DNA of 32,302 nucleotides from assembly GCA_009733575.1 (NCBI GenBank), contig ML769914.1, positions 2,389 through 34,690 on the forward strand, written 5' to 3'. The position numbers and the translations under genes were made by a program. A model generated the notes under the pieces. That model saw only the letters and a list, made by a program, of their open reading frames with translations. It made no database searches and had not been told where the DNA came from. Below, piece by piece: positions 1 to 9,576 of the stretch. The DNA is from Gymnopus androsaceus JB14 (Eukaryota; Basidiomycota; Agaricomycetes; Agaricales; Omphalotaceae). Each line of letters opens with the position of its first letter. Within the stretch, counting starts at the first letter, position 1.

Positions 1-107
1 AACTATTTAACCAGTCTAAGTAATCGACTCTCTCGTCGACTTTTTTCGACCACGAGCGAGTACGAATCGTACCAGGCCAACTAGATATTCCGTACTGTTA
101 CATGATA
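1..107. repeat. Tail of a further copy of the segmental repeat unit
   Basis: The first ~107 bases match 8877-8978 (shared stretch around CGACCACGAGCGAGTACGAA and the following GTACCAGG) with small indels. Those bases lie at the end of unit A, so this is probably the end of a preceding unit. The homology switches at about 108 to sequence that begins unit B near 9519. It suggests at least three units or an unequal crossover scar; the window edge prevents a decision. Confidence 0.6.
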
Positions 108-158
108 GTTCGACACTCACAATGTAAGTGTTCTTGCAAACATGACATATCCAATGCA

Positions 159-3100
159 CTATTTCTGAGTTTTCTCTGATGCTCCATGCCTTAATAGAAT
201 CTCAACCACACCTTTTCGAGCCTTGTGTTGTGCAGCTTGGAGAGCATTTCCAAACAATCCACCTTGAGCATTAACATCTGCACCATTTTTGAGAAGGAGC
301 TGACAAATGTATTTATGCCCCTCATATGCTGCTGCTTGCAGAGCACTCCCATAGATGCCTCCTTGTGCATTCACATTGGCCTGATGAGCAAGGAGGAATT
401 GAACAATGCTTGCATGTCCACTGAAGGCTGCAACCTGGAGAGCATTTCCATAGACTTCATCACAAGAATTAATGTCAGCTTCATGATTCAAAAGAAGCTT
501 TACAATGTATACATTAGTCTCAAATGCAGCTGCTTGAAGAGCATTTCCACATACCCCACCCTGGGCATTGGGATTAGCTCCATTGGCTAGAAGGGTCTTG
601 ACTATAGCTTCATTTCCATGGTTTGATGCTGCTTGGAGAGCATTTCCATATTCTCCACCTTTTGCATTGACATCTGCTTCATTACTTATAAGGAATTCAC
701 AAACTGCATTTCCACCATATCTATTAGATGATGCTGCTTGCAGAGCATTTCCATACCGTCCAGATTGAGCATGAATGTCTGCACCCTTTGATACCAGAAG
801 CTTGACAACATCTTCATTTCCTTTCAAGGCTGCAGCTTGCAGAGCATTTCCAAGTACTATATCCTGAGAATGAAGATCTGCACCATGTTCCAGGAGTAGC
901 TCAACTATTGCCTTGCTTCCATTCCATGCCCCAGCTGCTGCATAAAGTGCATCCCCATATCGTCCACCTTGAGCATGGATATCAGCTCCATTTTCCAGAA
1001 GGAGCTTGACTAATGGTTTATTACCCTCAAATGCATTAGCTGCTGCACACAGAGCATTTCCGAATCTACCCCCCTGAGCATTTACATCTGCACCCATGGT
1101 GAGAAACAGCTGAACAATCTTTAAATTACCATCATTTGCAGCAGCTTGTAGTATACTGCCATACTCTCCACCCTGCACATGAATATCAGCTCCATTGGCC
1201 AGAAGAAGTTCAACAGTGCTTTTATTTCCACCATATGCTGCTGCTTGGAGAGCATTTCCAAATTTCCCACCCTTGGCATGAATGTCTGCCCCATGTTCTA
1301 ACAGGAGCTTAACAGTTGCATCATCTCCCTGCAGAGCTGCTGCTTGAAGTGCATTTCCATATTCTCCACCCTGGACATTAGGATCCATCCCATAATCCAG
1401 GAGAAGTTGGACAATCTGAATCCTCTCACTACGGGACTTCCATGTAGCAGCTGCTGCTTGAAGAGGATTCCCATATCTCCCTCCTTGTAGATGCAAGTCT
1501 GCTCCACTGGAAAGAAGAATGTTTACAATAGACTTACTACCTTTGTAAGCTGCAGCTGTGATAGGGGAACCATGTATTCCTGATATCCGAGAATCTGCTC
1601 CATTGGCCAAGAGCAGTTTCACAATGGAATCTTTCCATCAAAGATTGCTTGGTGTAAGGCATTTGTATCATGCCTCCCAGCCTGAGCACAAATATCAGCC
1701 CCTTTTTCTAGAAGAAGTACGACAGCCTCTTCATTTCCACTTGCTGCTGCATTGAGGGCATTTCCAAACGCTCCACCCTCAGCTTGAATATTTGCGCCAT
1801 GGTCCAAGAGAAGCTTGATAATGCCTCCTGTTTTTCTCTCACTCGCAGCAGCTGCCTGTAGTGCAAACCCGTATACTCCACCCTCAGCATTGGCATCTGC
1901 TCCATTGCCGAGAAGAAATTTAACAACAGCTATATGACCATTGTGGGCTGCTGCTTGAAGAACATAACCATATGTTCCACCACAACAATCAATGTCTGCT
2001 CCATTGGCCAAAAGCAGTTTCACAATGGATTCACTACCACTGACAGCTGCAGCCTGGAGTGCATTTCCAAATTGACCACCCTGAGCATGGATGTCACCTC
2101 CATTAGCTAAAAGTATTTTCACAATGGACTCATTACCATTGTATGCTGCTGCTTGGAGTGCATCTCCAAAGGGACCATTATAGGTAGTAATATTTACACC
2201 ATAATCTAACATGATCTTAACAATAGCTTCATTTCCCTGCTGTGCTGCAACTTGAAGGGCATTTCCTTGATATCCTCTCTGATCATGTGGATCAGCACCA
2301 TTGTCCAAGAGGAGTTTGATGACAGTTAGATGACCATTGTATGCTGCCGCATGAAGAGCACTTCCAATCGTGAATTCGGCATGAGCATTGACATCAGCTC
2401 CATTGTTTAGGAGATGTTCAACAATTGGAAGATGGCCTTCATATGCTGATGCTACTAGCGCATTCCCAAATCTTCCACCTGTAGCATTGATATTCACTCC
2501 ATGATCAAGAAGAAATTTTACTAGCACTTCATGATTATTGTACGCTGCTGCCTGAAGAGCACTTCTGTTACGAACACTTTATCTTATCTCATGCCACATG
2601 GACTATTACTTATCTGTTTCTTCTATTTGTCTTCGTATATCTCGGCGCTTACTTAAGCGCGCGCTTGATTAAGCGCGTGGCTGTGTTGTTTACTCATGTT
2701 TCATTCTTTATAGTTCATTGGACACATGTACGATCTTGTATGATTGTTTGATCCTTGATCATAGGTCTTGATCATTCGATCATCCTTTGATCACTTTGAT
2801 CACACCTCATGCTAAGATGCTGCATTCGGTACTGGATACACATGTACGATCACTTATTACTTACAGACATCGATACTGTTGTACTTCATAGTTTCATGCA
2901 TTGTTACAGTATGTACAGGGCATAGGGTTCTGGGTCTAGGGCTTGTACATTAGTATATATAGTAGTTGTAGCTGTAGCATAGTCCTTAGCTTCAATCTCG
3001 TCAATACCTCCTAGTTCTCAATATCATCTTCTCTTTTCCTCATCGTTCTTGTCTTTGCCTAAGTCGGAAGTCGTGACGCCTGGTACCTCGTGTTGTGGGG

Positions 3101-5005
3101 AACTAGTCGCTGACAACTTCCATATGTTCCTCCTTGAGCATCCAAATTCTGATTATTGCTTACTAAAAATTCTACTAAATTTTTATGACTACATATTGCA
3201 GCATAATAGAGCGGTTTGCCTCCTATGTAATGTTCTTTTTGAATGGTGCTTGCTACCTTATGCAATATTTCCTCACTATTGTAATTGATATCCTTCCATT
3301 TCTCATAAAACTCATAGATCTCTGACCAAGTGATGAATTGTGGACTTTCCTCATTCAAGATCTTCATTGCTAAATTGTACAGAGCATCATTTGAACTAAG
3401 GACATTCAATGCTTTCATGTGATCTATCCAATATTTCGAAGCATAATGCACCAATGGAAAAGAGGGCCATGATTGATCATCCATCAAGAAGTCATTCTTG
3501 AGCTGTAATATGTATATGATACATGCTTGAGAGATGTTGTGATGTGCAAGTTGTTCATTGATCTCAAACAAACCTAGTGTTTGAGTATACTTGGAGCTCT
3601 TAATCAAAAATTCCTTAACTGAGTAGTGTGCCAGCTGGACTACATTGTTTGTGTCAATTGCAACAAGATTAGAATCAATGACAAGATGCAATTTGAAATC
3701 CATAAGATCTCTCTGGTCCACTACTTGCTCATCAAGGTCAATAGATAAAATATCTGCAACCTGGTTCAGACTCAAAGGCTCAAAAGCATAGGTCAGCCAT
3801 AAAAGGAGATTATGGGCATCTTCATTGTGTTCACTTTCCATTGATTTCTTGACTGCCTGAGCATAGGTTTCCTCCAAGTCATGAGGCAGTTTCTCCAAAG
3901 TTCTCCAAACCACTTTTGGTGTAGCACACCTTTTCAGAACTTTAAATTGGCAATCAACCCAGCGAAATCTATAAATGACTTCATAAACTTCAAGTGAGTT
4001 ACATTATTCACAACACTTACTGTCCTTGAGATTTCTCTATCAATTTGGTTGTAACCTGAGTTTTCAAGTCCCCTTTAAAAATATGGTTTTGCATTTGAAT
4101 TTGCAAGTAGGTTGCAATATCTTCATGAATTCCAGAATCAGGATTATCAATTGTAATCTGTCCAGTAACACTGGCTAATTGTCCTTCAGGGGGGTGACAG
4201 CTTGTTACTACAATCCAAAGCTTGTTGGATATGCTGGAAAGCCAATTGAGGACTTCTACTGTTTCACAGCACTCATCCATTGCATCAAGTACAATGAAGG
4301 GAGTAGCCTCTTCTAGAATCATATTCAGGCAAATTTCCAGCTCAGTATTGCTTGGTGGTGCAACTGATAGACCATGTCTGCAGCTTTCATATAGTCTTTG
4401 TAATGCAGAATGAATTGTTTGCTTGTGGTAGCTCATTTGTTGTATGAGGGATAAGAGAAGCCCTCGATACCCTGATTTGGCCCCAGAGTTGTCACGAGAA
4501 TCAAAATAATGAAAGCACACATTGTCTTTGCCATGGTGACGGAGATCCTCAATGATTGTTGTTCTGCTTACAGATTCAGTATTCATAATTGTGATATTTA
4601 ATAAAGAAAACATACGACAAGATTGTTTTCCCTGATCCCGCTAGATGGCATTATTTGACCTGAGTGGTAATTCCAAGTTTTGATAAGAACATACCTTTCC
4701 CTTTTATCCATAAGATGTTTGGCGAATTTCGCCACATGACATATTCGGGATGGCTGAGAATCCATTGGCCAGTTCCTGCAGTTTTCTTGTTTATGGCTGT
4801 AGTGAAATTGGTTAAACAGTCTGGAGCATTCAGCCACTCTGAAATTTTCTTTTCCTCATCACTTGTAGATGTCAGATTTCTCTCCTCACCACTTGCTGTT
4901 CCAGGATATAACTCAGGACATGGGCAAATCGCAGAAAATCTCAGACTCACCTGTCACCATAAATTGGCCTCCACTGATTTCAAAGTTGGATGCATTGGCA
5001 AACAT
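159..5005 (-). pseudogene. NACHT-ankyrin NLR, copy A (disrupted)
   Basis: This is a broken paralogue of the intact NLR in unit B. Exons by comparison: 4951-5005, 4695-4895, 4616-4640 (25-nt micro-exon), 4021-4563, then a last exon 159-3968 interrupted by the solo LTR 2566-3115. Without the LTR and one target duplication the ankyrin frame would continue across the insertion point, so the insertion alone interrupts it. A second lesion is a 1-nt deletion near 1637 relative to B (A has TCTTTCCATCAAAG, B has TCTTTGCCAGATCTG), which moves the last ~14 ankyrin repeats out of frame. The Arg of the NACHT sensor-like motif VVTSRHPP is Cys in A (CGT to TGT, a CpG transition). The P-loop and the splice sites are still readable. 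The protein would stop inside the LTR after the first ankyrin repeat, so a full receptor cannot be made; a truncated NACHT product remains possible. Confidence 0.9.
2566..3115. mobile_element. Solo LTR (550 bp) inserted in NLR copy A
   Basis: It begins TGTTACGAAC, ends GTCGCTGACA (TG...CA), and is flanked by the perfect 5-bp direct repeat ACTTC at 2561-2565 and 3116-3120. Copy B shows the empty site at the matching ankyrin position (around 11985). The last ~170 bp are almost identical to the LTR at 31431-31884 and carry a TATA-like TATATATAG near 2953. The U3-like part is rich in GATC/GATCAT motifs and has an AAGCGCGCGCTT palindrome. No internal retrotransposon sequence or second LTR remains, so it is a recombined solo LTR. 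A 5-bp TSD fits LTR retrotransposons; Ty3 versus Copia cannot be told from this. Confidence 0.93.
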
Positions 5006-5217
5006 GCTTTGTGAAGCTCAGTACCAAAATGATTTCAAAAATCTGTTCACACACCCAGTATCATGACTATTGACATTCAATGAGTGCTTCCTATACAAAA
5101 GTTGCTTTCAGCAAATTTTTTTTAAAAACTCAAAAAAGAATTGATGCTTGCCTATGGTTTGTCACTAATTCCTCGGACATGGTGGGCGATATAAAAAAAC
5201 AATCAAAAAGCAGCAAG

Positions 5218-5226
5218 CCTTATATA
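5218..5226 (-). promoter_or_regulatory. TATA-like box upstream of NLR copy A
   Basis: On the minus strand this reads TATATAAGG, about 213 bp before the inferred start codon (5005). The same box is kept at 14081-14089 in unit B at nearly the same distance. Its role is inferred from position and conservation only. Confidence 0.4.
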
Positions 5227-5309
5227 CTGCACTAGCGCCAACTTGTTGATGATCATTTGCCAAGATGTCACTGAGCGCTTAGTTTACATTTGGCGCTTTA
5301 CAAATTACA

Positions 5310-5680
5310 AGTTATGACTTCCATCCGCAAACTTTGAACGGCTCTCGTAGGGAGACCAAATTAGTTGTATTCTCGAACCGCAGTTGAGAAGAAACCACGA
5401 AATTGGTTGGAGGCGAATCAGGGAACGATAGCTCATATTTATGTCTTGCAATCGTAAGTCAGAATTTAGTATTATCATCGTTTTCTCATCGGCCATTCGC
5501 CCTCAAATATTCTTCTCGGCAGTCCGGCGCACAACAGCTCAATCATAGCACGAAATAATGTTGTTCAACTATAGTCAAAATCAGCTTTATCGATGGTAAA
5601 TGTACAAAAGGCCACGAGCCACATACTGTGGATACTAGTTACAATGACTCTGGTGAAACGAGGTCAAAGATTAAAGCCGA
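5310..5680. other. Intergenic: NLR copy A upstream flank
   Basis: About 370 bp between the NLR promoter region and the unrecognised coding-like block. It is conserved in unit B (about 14150-14515). Short open frames exist on both strands, none with recognisable content. Confidence 0.5.
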
Positions 5681-5684
5681 CGGA

Positions 5685-6714
5685 TTACTTCAACTGGAAG
5701 TCGACCTCAAACACAGAGCGGGGCTCTCCTTGGGGAAGCCCAACAGAGTACGCTGGGATCGCAATGGAATCCGACGCGGTCTTATTAATCCAAGTGTTGT
5801 TCGAGATATGGCCGATAACATGGTTGAACTGATGCTTGTTGAACTCATGGTGGCGACCTTCTCAGAAGGAATTCCCCATGTTGATGATCTCCAATTTACT
5901 GGAATTGTTGAGCGCGACACATTGGTTGGGGTTGAAGAGACATACCCGGTCTTCGACATCGCGGGCTAGAGGTAAATGACAACGTGTGGGAGTGCTCAAA
6001 AGGTCCTTCTAACGAAAGAAAGTACGAACCTTGACAGAGCAGGTGGCGAGTTCTAGTACCTTTCAACCAATTTCTCGAGTGTATTGATCAGAACGTCTTC
6101 ATCGTAAACCTCGTTCGGGGGCAGCAGGCTTGGGAGGCTCCGAGTGATACTTTCGGTTGAGTTTTTCACCAGCGGTGAGCGAAAGGTAAAGCCAGAGAGG
6201 GAAGCCTTTGAGCGCATCCTTCTGGCGAAGAACGAGTATCTGCTCTCCGCTGTCGCCTATTAGTATGTACGAATCAAATCCACAGCACCGAAAGCCAAAT
6301 AAGAAAACCCACTGATGCAGAGGTTCAATGAGTTCCCGACATGATTATTACCTAGGATGAAGGAACCAACTTTGTGGATGTGTTGGATACGGTGAATGTC
6401 GTCGATAGTGTTGATGAGAGCCAACAATATGCGTCTGCTGGAGCACTGGCAGCACTGGCAGCACCACATCCAGACAGTCCTCCAGTCTTGTTCAACTGGA
6501 TCACTGTGATAATTCCGGCCTTGAAAGTATCGAGATAAGCAGAGTAAAGCGTGGCTAGATGCTCAGTATCGGCCTTTCTACGAATATCAAAGATATAGTT
6601 GCCATCGACGGCGGAAGAGACTGCGTGCAGGTGAACTTTGACGATTTCTTGCAGCTGACGGGTCCTCAGAACGTCGAAACGCTGAGTAAACGTACGTACC
6701 GAGAAAGGGATCAA
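5685..6714 (-). pseudogene. Unrecognised coding-like block, unit A (decayed)
   Basis: This is the counterpart of 14516-15543 in unit B. On the minus strand it contains segments matching B: TQRFD..LR near the 5' end, SAYLDTFKAGI, and a C-terminal segment ending FEVDFQLK-stop. In A the C-terminal segment has an in-frame TGA at 5862-5864 (B has Gln), and one extra G near 6116-6121 shifts the frame in the Pro-rich segment. The plus strand is also open over part of the block (5628-5969, 113 aa) in both units, so the coding strand is not certain. I do not recognise the family. A 3-nt in-frame length difference near 6658 between the units suggests past coding constraint. Confidence 0.35.
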
Positions 6715-8590
6715 TTATAACACGTCCAAAGCAGTCAGTTGAGCTTCCCTCCACTCCTCCTCTCTCTCCTTTCTCCACTACCACGCCATCCAAGTCTGAT
6801 TCCAGCCTGTTTTCTTCCCTCTTCTTCCCCTATTTCTGATTTCCGATTTTCGATCTCCCCTCTGTTGTGAACTCGAAGTAGGAGGAGAGACAAAGAGGGA
6901 GGCGGAGAATGGAGGGTGGGATCCTTTTGTTATCCTGATTCACAAGGAGAAAGCTCCAGGATAACCCAGCTACGGTTTCTGTGAATTCTCGATCGCCCAT
7001 GAAGAGTTTTGCCACTGCTCGACTCTCCGACTACTAACCGAGCTTGATGTGATTTGTAACAGTACTAGTGCCATTCAGTTACGGATTCTGGATAGACGAG
7101 GCACAGTTCGAACCACCACTGGCGACAGCCACAGGGTCATGAGCCAATGGTTGAAGAGTTCGAGATACAAGGCCTTATACAAGAGAAGCGGCAAGTGCCG
7201 GTTGTTCTAGAGAGTTCTAGAGCAACGTTATAGAATGAGTCGGGGCTCCGTTTCGTTTGTCGTTCCGTGAGCCCCAACTAGTCGAATTCACTGAAAGATC
7301 ACCATCGCTTCTTGTCCAAGCCTTTCCAGCGCAATCTTACCGTTATCCAGTTCACTGAATCCTCCTTCATCCTTCCGAGTCGATCCCGACCGTTCCACCG
7401 TCAATCGGTGAGTAGAGAATGGAAGGTACATGGATTTCATGTCAGCACCACAAAAGAAGTACTCGCTTGAATCTCTGCAATGAGGAGCATAAAATAACGA
7501 ATTAGTTCTGAGTGTTAGATCAAGTTTCATCCGAGTCACAAAGTCTGTATTCTCGTGACGTGACCCAGATTCAACAGGCAACGCGATCGGATTCGTTCAA
7601 ATTCAACCGCCCTTGAGCAGCTGCTCGTACTCAACTATCGAATGAGGCGACTTTGACTCATGGTTCTTTTCTTTGGGTAACGTTTTCGATTAGATTAGGC
7701 TTGGGTTGAAGTCGATTGGAAACTGGAGCTAAAAATCTGAGCACTGAGCGCTTTCGGTGTCGAGTGGCCAGGTGTGTGTGTTTTGCTTTTGCTTTTACGC
7801 GTCTGTTCTGAGTTTGGCATTTATCAGAATATCCTTGATTTCTGCATTTCAACGTAGCAGTCAGTTCCACGAGCTTGAAATAGGCCGACCATGAATTCAT
7901 GGAACTTCCTTTCACTCTGGCCGTTCCTTTCTCTTCCATTCGAGGTTCAAACGTCGTTACCTGACTTGTGATTTCAATCCGTCTACTACATGAAACGGTT
8001 GAACGCGAGCTGGAACGCGAAGAGGAATCGTCTCTGCAATATCCCATTCTACGCGAACCTGCCAAGAAAAGGAAGGAAAACGATGCCTATGGCGACTTTA
8101 CTGTCGTTAAATCCATTCTTGCGCTTAAGCCCCGCTCATTATATGACCTTACCTCCTGCTCCTCCCTCGTTCCAGCACTAATCGTTTCTCACATCCAGGG
8201 CTGGCGGTCTACTAAAAGTCGTTTACGAGTTGGATGGCGGTGGCAATGTCCATGCGAATGCTAGACATAGTATTTGCTGCAGGGAGCAACGGAGGCTAAA
8301 ACGGCGAATGCAACTTCGAGTATAGCTGTACTGATACCATACCAGCAACCCAATAAACCACTTCTATCGCATTTGGAGTAGCGTGTCGAATTCTGCAAGA
8401 GTAGAAGCATATGAAGCGTCGGATTTAGGCTGGTACAGATGCTTCTCGTTGACGAAATAGACCAACTAATCGACCGCAAACGAGTACGAAAAGAGGCGGG
8501 ACCCCAATGCAGTCAACGAATTCTCGTCTCCCATCACCCTTTCTGGTGGATTCCGTTGATGCAGCATGCTAGAAGCCCTGCTCGGCCCCT
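6715..8590. other. Non-coding-looking part of unit A
   Basis: About 1.9 kb with only short open frames. A CT-rich tract at about 6745-6835 is shared with B (about 15570-15655). A short plus-strand frame around 7968-8264 (RELEREEESSLQ...) is interrupted by a stop in B (TAT to TAA), which argues against a conserved gene. A is longer than B here. I see no recognisable gene. Confidence 0.4.
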
Positions 8591-9518
8591 TGTTTATGAG
8601 TCTCGAAGGATCTGAATCCGGAACAGAAGGGTCAATCCACTCCCTCTCATTGACCGTATTCTCGGTAGAGGAGACGTGCTACGTTTACTCGGAACCTGTT
8701 CAGTGAATTTGGCTGCTAGATATCGATATGTTTGAATGAATGCTCTTATACAACTTCCATTGCATTTAGGGTAACCGCTTTGACTTTGCAGCACGTTTGG
8801 ACTTTTGCCAATTTCGATTGGAAGCAGCGGAGTAGTAACAAGGAGGTTGGGATTCGTTTTAGACTCTTGATGGAATCTATTAACCAGTCTAACTGACTCT
8901 CTTCGACTTTGTTCGACCACGAGCGAGTACGAATCGTACCAGGTCAACTATTAACATGATATCCGTAGTGTTACATGATGCTGCAATCAGAACAACTCCT
9001 TCGGGTTGATCATCTCCCTTTATCCGTTGAGCTCGTCCCGGACCCGATACGTGCAGTAGAAGCCAAAAATATACGCGAAGGCTATGTGGAGTAGCATTTC
9101 GCATGAATAGGGTGTCACTTACTGATGCCGAAGGAGCAGGAACGGAAGGATTGGACCCTCCTGCCACTTGCTCTTGTCCACTTTTCCGGACCTCTTCTCA
9201 GTGTGAAGCGAATTAAACTTTAAATGTCCTTGAAAGCAAGAGAATAATTTATATTGGTTGCTGTATATCCCTATCAGCCAGGTTTTGCTGATGTTCAAAA
9301 AAATCAAACTAAATTACATAAAAGGAAAGTCATTTCAAAAAAATGGTACTGGTTTTTATGAGGTTTTAGGAGAAGTTGCAGGCCAGCCCACCAGGCATAT
9401 GAGGCTAATACCAAGCTAATACTTCCAATTTTATAACAGCAAAAAATTTGAAAGAAAAAAAAACAGCAAAAAAAACATCACCAGCAATTGTACTAAACCA
9501 TGGCACAGATGCATTATA
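8591..9518. other. Spacer between units A and B
   Basis: No counterpart of 8591-8870 was found after unit B. The stretch 8877-8978 matches the window start. The remainder (8980-9518) has no gene I can support: short open frames on both strands, an A-rich stretch at 9295-9480, and one lone transposon end at 9279-9293. Confidence 0.5.
9279..9293. mobile_element. Solitary CATCAGCAAAACCTG-family transposon end
   Basis: CAGGTTTTGCTGATG is identical to the right terminus of the elements ending at 20145 and 27525. No matching left end lies within the preceding kilobase, so this is a truncated remnant or one end of an element broken by the duplication. Confidence 0.5.
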
Positions 9519-9576
9519 GCTTGACACTCACAATGTAAATGTTCTTTTATAATGTAAACATGACATATCCAATGCA

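Larger units (their letters stand above)
108..8590. repeat. Segmental duplication, unit A (direct tandem copy)
   Basis: This stretch aligns nearly end to end with about 9519-17160 in the same orientation. Shared order: NLR 3' flank, NLR gene, its promoter region, an unrecognised coding-like block, and a shared tail. Differences include the solo LTR at 2566-3115 (A only), a foldback at 16351-16561 (B only), about 450 bp around 7440-7890 of A that lack a clear partner in B, and many small substitutions. A 29-31 bp difference lies upstream of the NLR near 5285-5315. Boundaries are approximate. Confidence 0.85.

Noticed and set aside
225..590. Plus-strand open frames over the ankyrin regions (also 9643-10008, 9986-10186, 11089-11359)
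   Set aside because: They are antisense to the repeat-encoding exons, and their openness follows from the repeated ankyrin codons.
2640..2700. GCGC-rich palindrome as a possible independent hairpin
   Set aside because: It is part of the LTR and is shared with the LTR at 31431-31884.
5628..5969. A 113-aa plus-strand frame kept open in both units (also 14459-14800)
   Set aside because: Not called as a gene because all frames here are unusually open and most A/B differences change amino acids; kept only as an alternative for the unrecognised block.
7968..8264. A 98-aa plus-strand frame in unit A
   Set aside because: The copy in unit B has a stop in the middle and diverges without coding bias.
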